Positions 8,690 to 17,357 of a stretch of 64,000 nucleotides of DNA are shown here, piece after piece (within the stretch, counting starts at the first letter, position 1; every line of letters begins with the position of its first letter). The position numbers and the translations under genes were made by a program. Origin of the DNA: Phycisphaeraceae bacterium (lineage in GTDB: Bacteria; Planctomycetota; Phycisphaerae; Phycisphaerales; UBA1924); NCBI GenBank assembly GCA_019636535.1, contig JAHBXK010000017.1, positions 1 to 64,000 of the forward strand. Direction: 5' to 3'. Below the pieces are notes generated by a model. It was not told the DNA's origin. It ran no database searches and saw only the letters and a list, made by a program, of their open reading frames with translations.

Positions 8690-9796
8690 ATGACGAACGT
8701 GCCCGTTTCAGCCCCGTCTTCCGGCTCCGAGTCCGGCCTTTCGGCTTGGTTGGCCTCGCCCGCGGGGGTGCTGGCGCACCTGTTGACCGGGGCCACGCTG
8801 CGCGAGCGGGAATCTGAGAGCGTGTTCGAGCGCGTGCTCGGCGGTGGCTTCGACGAGGCACAGATCGGTGCGCTGCTCGCACTCGTCAGCGCGCGCGGAC
8901 CGACCGTGGACGAACTGGTGGGCGGGGCGCGTGCGATGCGAAGACACGTGGCACGCGTTGTACTCCCACCGGACGCCACGAGCGACGCCCGCGTGCTCGA
9001 CACGTGCGGGACCGGTGGCGCACCCAAGACGTTCAACGTCTCAACCGCTTCCGCCTTCGTGACCGCCGCGACAGCGCGCGATTCCGGATCGACCGTCTAC
9101 GTGGCCAAGCACGGCTCGCTCTCGCGGACAGGACGAGGGTCGGCGGAGGTGCTCGAAAGACTCGGCGCAAATGTCCATGCAGAGCCGTCGATCCAGCAGC
9201 GATGCCTTGCCGAAGCCGGGGTCTGCTTTTGTTTCTCCGTGCGTCACCACCCCGCGATGAAGCACGCCGTCGGACCCAGGAAGTCGCTCGGCTTCCCGAC
9301 GATCTTCAACCTGCTCGGCCCACTGACCAACCCGGCCGGCGCAACGTGCCAACTGCTCGGCACGTTCTCGGTCGAGCTGTCGGAGAAGATGGCTCGAACA
9401 CTGCAGCGCCTCGGCGTCGATCGGGCGATGGTGGTGCACTCGCACGACGGGATGGACGAACTCTCAACCACCGACACCAACCTTGTTCACGATGTGCGCG
9501 AGGGCGTGGTGACGACGCGGGTGATCGATCCCGAGCGGTTGGGGCTGCCGAAGACCACGACCGATGCTCTGCGGGTGCATTCGCTCGAAGAAGCCGCCGA
9601 TGCGGTCTGCTCAACGCTGCGTGGTGAGCCCGGGCCGAGAACCGATCTGGTCGTTCTCAACTCGGCAGGGGCGCTGGTCGTTGCGGGAGTGTGCGACGAC
9701 TTTGCGACGGGGATCGATCTCGCCCGACAGAGCGTCAATGGTGGCTCTGCGTGGGCGCTGTTCGAGCGATTTGTTGAAGCCAGCCACGGCCGTTGA
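8690..9796 (+). CDS. trpD: Anthranilate phosphoribosyltransferase
   Basis: TrpD transfers phosphoribose from PRPP to anthranilate, the second committed step of tryptophan synthesis. The 368-residue product shows the PRPP-binding loop DTCGTGGAPKTFNVST (Gly107-Gly110), the KHGSLSRTGRGSAEVLE segment that replaces the usual KHGNRSxSSxSGSADxLE, and the strongly conserved GFPTIFNLLGPLTNPA. The ATG at 8690 has AAGG five bases upstream; an in-frame ATG at 8678 is possible. It stands alone: no other trp gene is in the window, and it diverges from the Gln/Pro-rich membrane gene with 83 bp between them. The divergence in the PRPP and KHG motifs leaves a small chance that it acts on another substrate. 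Confidence 0.92.
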   Translation: MTNVPVSAPSSGSESGLSAWLASPAGVLAHLLTGATLRERESESVFERVLGGGFDEAQIGALLALVSARGPTVDELVGGARAMRRHVARVVLPPDATSDARVLDTCGTGGAPKTFNVSTASAFVTAATARDSGSTVYVAKHGSLSRTGRGSAEVLERLGANVHAEPSIQQRCLAEAGVCFCFSVRHHPAMKHAVGPRKSLGFPTIFNLLGPLTNPAGATCQLLGTFSVELSEKMARTLQRLGVDRAMVVHSHDGMDELSTTDTNLVHDVREGVVTTRVIDPERLGLPKTTTDALRVHSLEEAADAVCSTLRGEPGPRTDLVVLNSAGALVVAGVCDDFATGIDLARQSVNGGSAWALFERFVEASHGR

Positions 9797-9824
9797 GATC
9801 TGTCGTCGAATTCAGTTCAACCGG

Positions 9825-12224
9825 TCATCGCGAAGTACGCTCGCGCGGTCGGCCGGATCGCGATGTACGTTCGGTCGAGCGCTCTCGCGAACCATCAACG
9901 GTTTGATCGCTCGGCTCGGACAGCGCGCCAAAGGCGGAGACGACTTCGTTGAGGCCCGGCTGGCGGCCCGCTCCGGGTGTCAGCACCCAGACGGCGGGTG
10001 CGCTGTCCGACGCCCTGGCGATCCAGACGACCACGCGGTTCGAGCCCTCGGTTTGCAGAAGCCAATCCTGAATCGCCGAGCGTGCTTCCTCGGAACCGAA
10101 GGGACTGATGCCGATGGCCGCGCGAAGCGAAGCGGCCGTCTGGATGCTTTGGTCGAAGTCCGACGGCCCAGCGTCGTTCGTCGAGGCGGCTTCGCCACCG
10201 ATCGTGAACCCGGCCTTGCGCATCGACTCGATCGCCCGATCGATCGGACCCACCGCCGACGGAGCGAACGCGACCGAGTCGCGTAGCACGAGCACCTCCG
10301 GGCGCTCTGAGTCCCTCACGGGGCTGGGAGACCGGTTCCATGCGGTCAGGTCCAGATCGTACGAACCGACGGTCCACGCGCCGTCTTCCGGGGCAGGGTT
10401 CCCCTTCGGGAATGTCGGCGGCACGATCACCGTGCGGGACAGGAACATGCTCGGGATCAACACCACCGCGACGAGTCCAACAAAGATCAGCAGCGCGATC
10501 ACGACGCCGGCGTTCACACCCGCCGGCTCGAACGATCGCCGGCGCGCATCCATGCGTCCTTGCGCCCGATCGCGTGCCTCGCGAACGCGAGCCCTGGCAC
10601 GAACCAGTTGCTCCGCCGCCGACGATCCCGGCGCTCGTGGCGACGGACGGGGTGCGTGGGGTCGCGGCTCGGGTGATCGGACGGTGTGCCCCTGGTTGAC
10701 CGGCGGATCGATCGCGTAGCGTCCAGTCCACCAATCGGTGACGCGCAGCCGTGGCGTGTCCGTTGCGGCCGACCCCGCGAACGAGTTTCCAACCCCGACG
10801 GCCGCCGCCGCTCCGCCGAACGAAGCCGCTCGAACGGAAGATGGCCGCGGCTCGTCGGCCTCCCACGGATGGCGGTGGTTGCCGGACGCCGCATCGATCG
10901 CGGCCGGGTCGAACTCGTACGCGCCCGCTCCGCCGGCACGAACGCTCGGCAGATCGACGGGCTTGAGCGCGAACGGATCGCTCGCGCCGATCACGGTCTC
11001 GACATCGGCGAGCATCAGCCCCGCGCTCGCGTACCGCTTGTCATAGTCGGTCATCGCCCTGCGGATGATCCACTTCACCGCATCGGGGCATCGCCTGGAA
11101 ATCTGGCTCAGACCCGCGTGGGCGGGGAACGAGTCCTCGATGACCGAGTACAGCACCGCGCCCGCGGCGTAGAGATCGAATCGGCTGCCGTCCACCTCGT
11201 GCACCTTCACGCCGCGCAGCGCCATCCGCACCATCTCCGGGTCGCGGAAGTACTCCGTGCCGTGGGTCGTCAGCGTCATGCTGCTGCGCAGCGGCGTGAT
11301 GAGCCCGAAGTCCACCAGGTGCGCAGCGCCGTCGGCGACGATGATGTTGTCGGGCTTGACGTCCTTGTGCCACAAGCCGCCGTCGTGGTATGTTCGCAAT
11401 GTTCGGAGCAAGTCCGCCGCGTATCCGAGCGCTGCGCGCAGTCGCGGAGTGTCAAGCCCGTCCGGGCCGGACTCGGCGTGCAGACGCTGGCCGACGAGCG
11501 CGAGCGACTCGCCGGGCACATACCGCGTGACGTAGTAAAAACGCTCCTCGTTCAATTCGTGCTCGAGGATGAGGCCGAGCCGGCGTGCGGCGGGGAGCGC
11601 CCGGTTCTCGCGGATGATCTGCGGCAGCGTGCTTCCGTCGCGCAGCGAGAAGGCCTTGATGACGACGCGGTCAACCTCGAACTGTCCCGCCCGCACGAAG
11701 GCGGCCCGCTTCTCCGCCGTAGGTGCGGCGACGAACAGTTTGCCTCCCGACCCGCCCCCCGGCAGCGAGCCGACGATCTCGTAGCCGGGAAACTGGCCCG
11801 CCTTGCCGCCGCGAGGCCGATCGGCCGTCGGCGCCGCCATGACGGCCTCGGGAACTCGGCGCTCGATGCCCTCCGTCAGATCGGACAGGCCGAACAGCCG
11901 GATCCAGTGCCCGATCAGCATCCGGTAGAGGCACCCGCCCATGGCAGCGAGTTCCGCTTGGAACGCACGCCCGTAGTGCGACGACGCCGACCACCGACCG
12001 ATGAGCACGTTGATCACGATGAGCGGCACGAAGACCACGGACGCGACGACGGCACCGACCAACCGAAGCGCGTCGCGCAGCATGCCACCGATGAACCCGA
12101 CAGTCCGGCGAATCACCCAACCGAACGCCCGGCTGAGCGGACCGACCACCGCGACCAGCAGCGCGATACCGACAACGACCGCCACGATCACGCCGAGGAG
12201 CACAAGAGGAGCGACGACGCCCAT
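9825..12224 (-). CDS. Membrane-bound Ser/Thr protein kinase-like protein
   Basis: The 799-residue product begins with two hydrophobic segments (about 5-30 and 55-77). A protein kinase domain covers about 148-420, with a Gly-rich loop GGGSGG, ATP-anchoring Lys190, catalytic loop HKDVKPDN (His286, Asp288, Asn293), DFG at 305-307 and an APE-region equivalent TEYFRDPE. Another membrane helix lies at about 570-595, followed by an extracytoplasmic domain of about 200 residues with no family I recognise. HKD replaces the more common HRD, but the catalytic Asp is intact, so activity is plausible. The ATG at 12224 has AAGGA seven bases upstream. It lies 33 bp downstream of an ECF sigma factor gene on the same strand; sigma/kinase pairs of this kind are known in planctomycetes and suggest control of the sigma factor by phosphorylation. 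Confidence 0.88.
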   Translation of the reverse strand: MGVVAPLVLLGVIVAVVVGIALLVAVVGPLSRAFGWVIRRTVGFIGGMLRDALRLVGAVVASVVFVPLIVINVLIGRWSASSHYGRAFQAELAAMGGCLYRMLIGHWIRLFGLSDLTEGIERRVPEAVMAAPTADRPRGGKAGQFPGYEIVGSLPGGGSGGKLFVAAPTAEKRAAFVRAGQFEVDRVVIKAFSLRDGSTLPQIIRENRALPAARRLGLILEHELNEERFYYVTRYVPGESLALVGQRLHAESGPDGLDTPRLRAALGYAADLLRTLRTYHDGGLWHKDVKPDNIIVADGAAHLVDFGLITPLRSSMTLTTHGTEYFRDPEMVRMALRGVKVHEVDGSRFDLYAAGAVLYSVIEDSFPAHAGLSQISRRCPDAVKWIIRRAMTDYDKRYASAGLMLADVETVIGASDPFALKPVDLPSVRAGGAGAYEFDPAAIDAASGNHRHPWEADEPRPSSVRAASFGGAAAAVGVGNSFAGSAATDTPRLRVTDWWTGRYAIDPPVNQGHTVRSPEPRPHAPRPSPRAPGSSAAEQLVRARARVREARDRAQGRMDARRRSFEPAGVNAGVVIALLIFVGLVAVVLIPSMFLSRTVIVPPTFPKGNPAPEDGAWTVGSYDLDLTAWNRSPSPVRDSERPEVLVLRDSVAFAPSAVGPIDRAIESMRKAGFTIGGEAASTNDAGPSDFDQSIQTAASLRAAIGISPFGSEEARSAIQDWLLQTEGSNRVVVWIARASDSAPAVWVLTPGAGRQPGLNEVVSAFGALSEPSDQTVDGSRERSTERTSRSGRPRERTSR

Positions 12225-12257
12225 GGGTCCATCCTTGCGGGCAGTGCCCGGCGAGAG

Positions 12258-13061
12258 TCAGTCCGCCGAGCGATCCCGGTTTCGAAGTTCGACCTGCCTG
12301 CGATAGATCTCGCCGACGGCTTCGTCGAACTGGGCCTCATCGAACGAGGCCGGGCCCGCGCCGCCACCCGACGCGGATCTGCCCGCCGGGTTGCTCGGAT
12401 TCAGGGGCAGGCCGTTTCGATCCGCCTCGGCCATCTCGTCCTCCGTGAAGGAATATGTCGCGATCACTTCCGCCAGCCGCTGCCGCAGCGCTTCCCGGAC
12501 CTTGGCCAACCGACGGCTCACCGTCGGCTCGGAGATGCCCAGGGCTTCGGCCACTTCCCTGCCCGGCTTGCCGTCGAGCACGCGCATGCGGTAGATCGAG
12601 AAGTCGGTGAAGTCGCACTGCTTCTCGACCAAACGGATCGCGGCCTCGACTTTCGCACGAAACACCGAGGCCTCGTACTCCTGATCGGCCCGCACGCCGC
12701 TCTCGACCATCCAGCCTTCTTCCAGCGACGCCGGCTTGATCCGACCGCCACGCCCGTCGCCGCCGCGCTTCTGTGCGTTGCGGCGGTCGAGTTCATCGCC
12801 CAGCACGTGCTTGGCGATCGCGAGCAGCCACGTCGAGAAGCGGGCGCCCCGTTCGGGTTGGTATCGATCGATCGAATCGGAGAGCGCGGCGAGCGTCTCC
12901 TGCGAGAGGTCGCGCACGGTCTCGGGGCCGATCCGCCCCCGCCCCCACTTGGTGAACTGGGCTCGAAGAACTGGACCGAAAGTCTCCCACAAGTCATACC
13001 ACGCGCCTTGGTCGTTGGCGCGGAGGCGGTTGATGAAGGTGGTCGTCAGTTGATTGAGCAT
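12258..13061 (-). CDS. ECF-family RNA polymerase sigma factor
   Basis: The 267-residue product has sigma region 2 (about residues 14-97), with the core-binding segment TVRDLSQETLAALSDSIDRY and GARFSTWLLAIAKHVLGDELDRR. Region 4 (about 160-205) has a clear HTH: GREVAEALGISEPTVSRRLAKVREAL. A C-terminal tail of about 60 residues, Gly/Pro-rich then helical, goes beyond the normal ECF length of about 190 and may be regulatory. The ATG at 13061 places region 2 at the usual distance; a GTG at 13115 would add 18 residues. No anti-sigma factor gene is adjacent. The next gene on the strand is the kinase-like protein, which suggests a phosphorylation-controlled rather than anti-sigma-controlled ECF. Confidence 0.9.
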   Translation of the reverse strand: MLNQLTTTFINRLRANDQGAWYDLWETFGPVLRAQFTKWGRGRIGPETVRDLSQETLAALSDSIDRYQPERGARFSTWLLAIAKHVLGDELDRRNAQKRGGDGRGGRIKPASLEEGWMVESGVRADQEYEASVFRAKVEAAIRLVEKQCDFTDFSIYRMRVLDGKPGREVAEALGISEPTVSRRLAKVREALRQRLAEVIATYSFTEDEMAEADRNGLPLNPSNPAGRSASGGGAGPASFDEAQFDEAVGEIYRRQVELRNRDRSAD

Positions 13062-13464
13062 GATCGGTGAAGACGCGGTCTGAGGGTCGTGGTACGGCGA
13101 GTGCGCGCCGATCACCCAGACAAGTTTATGGGGATTCCTCTTGCCTCGATGCAGCCCAAGGCCCCGATTTCACGCTGCCTGCACCCTCACCCTCGCCGCA
13201 GACCATCGTCATTATGCGGACGCTCGATCCGGCTGTCACTCCCGCGATTCGGCCATCGCAACGAGTGAAATCTGCCGCGAGGGGTTCCGAATCACCAGAA
13301 TGCACCCGCCGCAACGTCGCGGCGAGCGCAGCCTGAACCGTTTGACGCCGCAGCGTCCAGACGGCCCCGGCCTCGCCCTTCCAGAACGGTCCGCTCCCAC
13401 GGAGTCGGGGGCGGCGGGGCGAACGACCACGGGCCTTGGGGAATCGGCGGCAGGAGGAACAACC
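13062..13464. other. Intergenic region between divergent sigma and coiled-coil genes
   Basis: About 400 bp separate the divergent starts. Both strands are open over parts of this stretch, but the translations are Arg/Pro-rich and resemble no family. I see no convincing TTGACA/TATAAT pair, hairpin or RNA gene. It presumably holds both promoters, and an ECF-type promoter would not match the housekeeping consensus. Confidence 0.4.
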
Positions 13465-14454
13465 ATGTTTGGCATCACGAAGACGGTGGTTCGATACGGC
13501 CTCATCGGGGCTCTGGTGCTCGGCGCTGGCATGGCCATCGCCGGCCCGCACCGCGTCAAAGCGCTCTTCACGCAGACACGCGAGGCGATCAACAACAAGA
13601 TCGACGAGAACATCACCGATCCGGTCGCGCTACGCGCTCAACTCAAGAGTCTCGAAGCCCAGTACCCGCGCCGGATCGCCGAGGTCCGGGGCGACCTGGC
13701 CAAACTCCGCGAGCAAGTCACGCAACTCAACCGAGACCTCTCGGTGTCGCGTCGGGTTGTCGAACTCGCCGATGAAGACTCGGCGAAACTCGCCGCGGCC
13801 ATCGATCACGCGCACGCCGCGGGCATCCGCACCGTCGGCCTGGAATCGGACAGCCCATCGCACGAAGTCGTGATCCGCTTCAAGAATGACCGCCTCGACG
13901 TGGGCGCCGCTCAGTCCCGGCTGAACCAGATCGATGCCACACGAAACGCCTACGCCAACCGCGCGGTCGACGTGCAGCGCGATTTGGGCTACCTCTCGCA
14001 ACAGGAGCGTCAGCTCTCGTCGCTGCTGACGCGACTCGAGACCGAACACACCAGTTTCCAGACCCAGTTGTTCGATCTCGAGCGTCAGATCGACGCCATC
14101 GGCCGCAACGACCGCATGATCGCGATCATGGCGGACCGTCAGCAAACGCTCGACGATCAGTCTCGCTACCGCGCTGCGAGCCTCGACGCGATCACCAGCA
14201 AACTCGCGGACATCCGCGCCCGCCAGGAAGCAACGCTGGCCTCGCTCGGCAAGGCCGGTGAGCGGTCGGAGTACGAACACGACGCCAAGGCATCGCTCGA
14301 CCGTGAGGCCGTTCAACGCAGCCGCGAGACCGACCGCGCTCAGCCCGCGAACCGACCACGCACGATCGAGATCGATGCCTCCAGCGTTTCCGCCGTCGTC
14401 GGGCCGATGCTCCCCGAACCGGGACGATCGGTGGCCGGCTCGGCCGGACGCTGA
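13465..14454 (+). CDS. Membrane-anchored coiled-coil protein of unknown function
   Basis: The 329-residue product has one N-terminal membrane helix (about 8-27), then long helices rich in Gln, Arg, Glu and Leu with heptad patterning at about 58-100 and 150-245. Overall it looks like a membrane-tethered rod, in layout similar to PspA-like or tubular scaffold proteins, but I see no signature that names a family. A Pro/Ser-rich C-terminal tail ends the protein. The start is secure: AGGAGG at 13452-13457 lies seven bases before the ATG. The gene is followed 139 bp later by a C26 amidotransferase gene on the same strand. It diverges from the ECF sigma gene and could be one of its targets; that is conjecture from position. 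Confidence 0.75.
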   Translation: MFGITKTVVRYGLIGALVLGAGMAIAGPHRVKALFTQTREAINNKIDENITDPVALRAQLKSLEAQYPRRIAEVRGDLAKLREQVTQLNRDLSVSRRVVELADEDSAKLAAAIDHAHAAGIRTVGLESDSPSHEVVIRFKNDRLDVGAAQSRLNQIDATRNAYANRAVDVQRDLGYLSQQERQLSSLLTRLETEHTSFQTQLFDLERQIDAIGRNDRMIAIMADRQQTLDDQSRYRAASLDAITSKLADIRARQEATLASLGKAGERSEYEHDAKASLDREAVQRSRETDRAQPANRPRTIEIDASSVSAVVGPMLPEPGRSVAGSAGR

Positions 14455-14593
14455 GTTTCGCCGCCCGATCACGGCGGGAACGCGACACGCGGCAAGCAAC
14501 GACGCGGGCGGTGCAACGCGGCCACAGGCCGAAGCGCCGCCCGCTTTCCGTTTGCGCACACCACCACGAGGATCGCCCCGAGTACAGTGGGCC

Positions 14594-15367
14594 ATGGACC
14601 GACCGCTCATCGGCATCACGTGCGACGTCGTGCGGCCCGAAGGTTCACACGATCGCCCGCGAATGGTGGCCGCACTCGCCTATGCCCAAGCGATCGAGCG
14701 AGCCGGCGGCATGCCGGTCGTGCTCGCACCGATCGCGGGGTTGCTCCCCCACTACCTTGCGATGTGCCGAGGTTTCGTGCTGACCGGCGGAGACGACCCG
14801 GCGATGGAACCGTTCGGCCAGCCCACCCACCCCCTCGCAAAACCGATCGACCCGATCCGTCAGTCGTTTGAGACCGAACTTCTGCAAACCTTGCTCAACG
14901 ATCGCAGCAATCACGGCGATCGCCCCGTGCTCGGCGTCTGTCTGGGCATGCAGATGATGGCCCTTGTTGCGGGTGGTGATCTGAACCAGCACCTGCCGGA
15001 CGACTGCCAGACTGCATGGATGCACCATCCGAACGTGTCGGGCGGCGAGGATCGCATCAGCGCGAATGGCGATCGAACGCACACCATTCATCTCGAGCCC
15101 TCCGCTCGGGAGGACTGGGGCGGTCTGCTGCCCGAAGTCGGGGCCGTTGCAAGCCATCACAGGCAGGCCGTGCGCGATCCCGGGCGATTGCGTGTATTGG
15201 CAAGGTCGCCGGACGGCCTGATCGAAGCCATCGGCAGCAGCGACCCCGCCGACGCTGAAAGGCCATTCAGATTGGGCGTTCAATGGCACCCGGAGCGCAC
15301 CAGCGAGTCACGCCTGGGATCGGGCCTGTTCGAGTCGCTCGTTGCCGCAGCCCGACGCGCGAATTGA
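14594..15367 (+). CDS. Peptidase C26 / class I glutamine amidotransferase-like hydrolase (PuuD-like)
   Basis: The 257-residue product matches gamma-glutamyl-gamma-aminobutyrate hydrolase-type enzymes, which split gamma-glutamyl amide bonds. The start MDRPLIGITCDV is typical. The oxyanion strand is TGGDDPAMEPFGQP, the nucleophile elbow is GVCLGMQ (Cys116), and the remaining triad lies in GVQWHPE (His232, Glu234). An SHHRQAV segment near residue 187 is also conserved in the family. The ATG at 14594 fits the family N-terminus exactly. It lacks neighbouring polyamine or putrescine genes, so the physiological substrate is open. Confidence 0.88.
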   Translation: MDRPLIGITCDVVRPEGSHDRPRMVAALAYAQAIERAGGMPVVLAPIAGLLPHYLAMCRGFVLTGGDDPAMEPFGQPTHPLAKPIDPIRQSFETELLQTLLNDRSNHGDRPVLGVCLGMQMMALVAGGDLNQHLPDDCQTAWMHHPNVSGGEDRISANGDRTHTIHLEPSAREDWGGLLPEVGAVASHHRQAVRDPGRLRVLARSPDGLIEAIGSSDPADAERPFRLGVQWHPERTSESRLGSGLFESLVAAARRAN

Positions 15368-15471
15368 CGCCCTCTGAACGCAACAACCCCGCGTTTCGCG
15401 GCCTATCGTCACGTTCCCCGCGGGTCGCCGACCCGCTGGTCAAACACAATCGCAAGTCAGGAGTCGACACC

Positions 15472-15795
15472 ATGTCCGAGCAGCCCGAACAGCGTCAGGT
15501 CCAACTTCGCATCGACGAGTCGAAGATGAACACGACCTACGCGAATACCATCCGCACGTCCACGACCGGAGACGAGGTTGTGCTGGACTTCGGCATCAAC
15601 CTTCCGGTCCCCACGCCGGACAACCAGCCCGCCCTGCAATTCAGCGTGAACTCGCGGGTGGTGCTGAACTGGCGCGGTGCCAAGCGCTTGGCGATCAGCC
15701 TCGGCCAAGTCATCCGGCAGTTCGAAGAGCGCAACGGCGAGATCCAACTCAACCAGGGGCAGGGCGGCGATAGCAGCCCTCGTTTGGCAAACTGA
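15472..15795 (+). CDS. DUF3467 domain protein
   Basis: The 107-residue cytoplasmic protein contains the pattern of DUF3467: YANTIRTSTTGDEVVLDFG near residue 23, then FSVNSRVVLNWRGAKRLAISLGQVI. The function of the family is unknown; small members are common in planctomycetes and other bacteria and often stand alone. A GGAG sequence at 15460-15463 lies eight bases before the ATG. A strong rho-independent terminator 60 bp after the stop shows that it ends its transcription unit. Confidence 0.85.
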   Translation: MSEQPEQRQVQLRIDESKMNTTYANTIRTSTTGDEVVLDFGINLPVPTPDNQPALQFSVNSRVVLNWRGAKRLAISLGQVIRQFEERNGEIQLNQGQGGDSSPRLAN

Positions 15796-15854
15796 ACGCC
15801 GCACCGCTCGTGAATGCGGGCGATCGGCGACCACGTCAATCATTTGGAACGCGC

Positions 15855-15890
15855 GCGGGCCACTTCCTCGGAGTGGCCCGCTCACTTTTT
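15855..15890 (+). terminator. Rho-independent terminator after the DUF3467 gene
   Basis: A perfect 10-bp inverted repeat (15855-15864 with 15872-15881, stem GCGGGCCACT) with a 7-base loop is followed by TCACTTTTT. This is the clearest intrinsic terminator in the window. Confidence 0.85.
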
Positions 15891-16007
15891 CAGGATCGTG
15901 TTTCCAATCCTGCCCAACGCGCCTCGGCAGGATCGGTTAGAGTGGTGCGGTCCCATGCACCGCTCCATCCGACAGCCTTCGCCACTCTGCCCACAAGGAG
16001 CAAGATC

Positions 16008-16568
16008 ATGAGCGTCCGTCTTCGATCCTGCCTGAGTTGCGGTGTTGTGTCCCTTTCGGTGCTCCTGTTGAGCAGCGCATCCTGCTCACCGACGCCATCG
16101 GACAGGGGCGAGCGAGCAGCGCTGCACGGCGAGAGCGAAGGGGCCATTGCCGCCTTCAAAGCAACCGACCCGACGTTGAACGCCCTCATGACCAAGGCCG
16201 TCGCCTGGGTCGTGTTCCCCGACGTCGGCAAGGCCGCCTTCGTCGTCGGCGGCGCACACGGCCGTGGCGTGGTCTATCACGGCGGCCGACGCGTCGGCTA
16301 CTCGTCCATCTCGCAAGGCTCCCTGGGTCTCCAGGTCGGTGCTCAGACCTTTCGACAACTCGCGCTTTTCCTTCGCGAAGAGGACTTTCAGCGCTTCAAG
16401 CGAGGAGACTTCTCGCTCGAAGCCAACGCCTCGGCGGTGCTCCTCAAAGCCGGTGCCGCCTCCACCACCGACATCTCCAAGGGTGTCATCGTCTTCGTTG
16501 AACCCAAGGGCGGCCTGATGGCCGAGGCCGCGATCGCCGGTCAAGTACTCAAGTACGAACCGCATTGA
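16008..16568 (+). CDS. SYLF/YSC84-domain lipoprotein
   Basis: The 186-residue product has a hydrophobic export signal ending at SSASC (likely lipidated Cys26, although Ser at the -3 position is atypical). A complete SYLF (YSC84) domain follows: FPDVGKAAFVVGGAHGRGVV, GSLGLQVGAQTFRQLALF and the C-terminal KGVIVFVEPKGGLMAEAAI. SYLF domains bind phospholipids in eukaryotes; bacterial members are exported and their role is not established. AAGGAG at 15995-16000 supports the ATG at 16008. It sits between the DUF3467 terminator and an anchored thioredoxin gene on the same strand, 144 bp before the latter. Confidence 0.87.
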   Translation: MSVRLRSCLSCGVVSLSVLLLSSASCSPTPSDRGERAALHGESEGAIAAFKATDPTLNALMTKAVAWVVFPDVGKAAFVVGGAHGRGVVYHGGRRVGYSSISQGSLGLQVGAQTFRQLALFLREEDFQRFKRGDFSLEANASAVLLKAGAASTTDISKGVIVFVEPKGGLMAEAAIAGQVLKYEPH

Positions 16569-16712
16569 TCGAAAGTCCTTCGGACAGTCGCGTGCGAACC
16601 GGATCGAGAGGACCTTTCCTTGAAAATCCTCGCTCGCATCGGGATCGCGAGCAATAATCGCTCGACTGGTTCGCGGCGGGCGCAGGGGTCGCTCAACACA
16701 TAGGAGCACGGC

Positions 16713-17168
16713 ATGTCTGAACGCGTCATCAAGTCGCTCGTACTCGTCACGATCGCGGCTCTGATCATCGTTGCCCTCGTCACACGAGGGCTGCCCGGCA
16801 GCCGCAGCGGACAACAGACACAGGGTGGCTCGGTCATCACGGCCGGCAGCGTCTTGAACCTGGGTGAGGGCGAGTTCACGTCAACCCTCTCCGCTACTTC
16901 GAAGCCCGTGTTGGTCGACTTCTGGGCGACCTGGTGCCCGCCGTGCGTGAAGATGGGCCCCGAGATCGAGGCGCTGGCCTCGGCGATGGGCGATCGCGCG
17001 GTCATCGCCAAAGTGGACGCGGACCAAGCCCCGAATCTCGCCAGGCAATACAAGATCTCAGCGCTGCCCACAGTCGTGATCTTCTTGGACGGCAAGGAAG
17101 TCGATCGCGTGGTGGGGTATCAGAGCAAAGACGCCCTGCAGCGACGGCTCGAGTCGGCTATGCGTTGA
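16713..17168 (+). CDS. Membrane-anchored thioredoxin
   Basis: The 151-residue product has an N-terminal membrane helix (about 7-25) and a thioredoxin fold with active site WCPPC (Cys75, Cys78), FWATWCPPCVKMGPEIE, and the cis-proline segment ISALPTVVIF. The Pro-Pro between the cysteines, rather than Gly-Pro, is characteristic of thioredoxin-like periplasmic reductases such as those in cytochrome c maturation. The N-terminal anchor places the domain outside the cytoplasm. No cytochrome biogenesis gene is nearby, so the partner is unknown. It is followed by a hairpin and the tRNA-Leu gene. Confidence 0.9.
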   Translation: MSERVIKSLVLVTIAALIIVALVTRGLPGSRSGQQTQGGSVITAGSVLNLGEGEFTSTLSATSKPVLVDFWATWCPPCVKMGPEIEALASAMGDRAVIAKVDADQAPNLARQYKISALPTVVIFLDGKEVDRVVGYQSKDALQRRLESAMR

Positions 17169-17179
17169 GGCGCTCGTCC

Positions 17180-17210
17180 TTGCGACGGAGTCGAGGCAGG
17201 CGGCTACTGT
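17180..17210 (+). promoter_or_regulatory. Possible promoter of the tRNA-Leu gene
   Basis: TTGCGA at 17180-17185 and TACTGT at 17205-17210, 19 bp apart, lie just upstream of the tRNA. The match to the housekeeping consensus is only moderate and the spacing is at the long end. Confidence 0.35.
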
Positions 17211-17218
17211 CTGCCTCG
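17192..17218. repeat. Inverted repeat between thioredoxin gene and tRNA-Leu
   Basis: An 8-bp perfect inverted repeat (CGAGGCAG with CTGCCTCG) encloses an 11-base loop. It may serve as the thioredoxin gene terminator, though no T tract follows. It overlaps the proposed tRNA promoter. Confidence 0.5.
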
Positions 17219-17227
17219 TCGCATCCG

Positions 17228-17311
17228 GCCGGAGTGGCGGAATGGCAGACGCAGCGGATTCAAAATCCGCCGGGCTTTAAACCCGTGCAGGTTCGACTCC
17301 TGTCTCCGGCA
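17228..17311 (+). tRNA. tRNA-Leu (anticodon CAA)
   Basis: The 84-base sequence folds as a class II tRNA. The acceptor stem GCCGGAG pairs with CTCCGGC and is followed by discriminator A. The anticodon arm is GCGGA-TTCAAAA-TCCGC with CAA at positions 34-36, a long variable arm is present (CGGG/CCCG around TTTAAA-like loop), and the T-loop is GTTCGACTC. It reads UUG leucine codons. CCA is not encoded. The 3' end is 46 bp before an N6-adenine methylase frame. Confidence 0.97.
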
Positions 17312-17357
17312 CTTCTGATTTTGGTCAGAGTTACTTCATCCGCCGATTCCTCAGCGG

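Noticed and set aside
16620-16658. TTGAAA and AATAAT as a promoter for the thioredoxin gene
   Set aside because: The spacing of 27 bp is too long for a housekeeping promoter.
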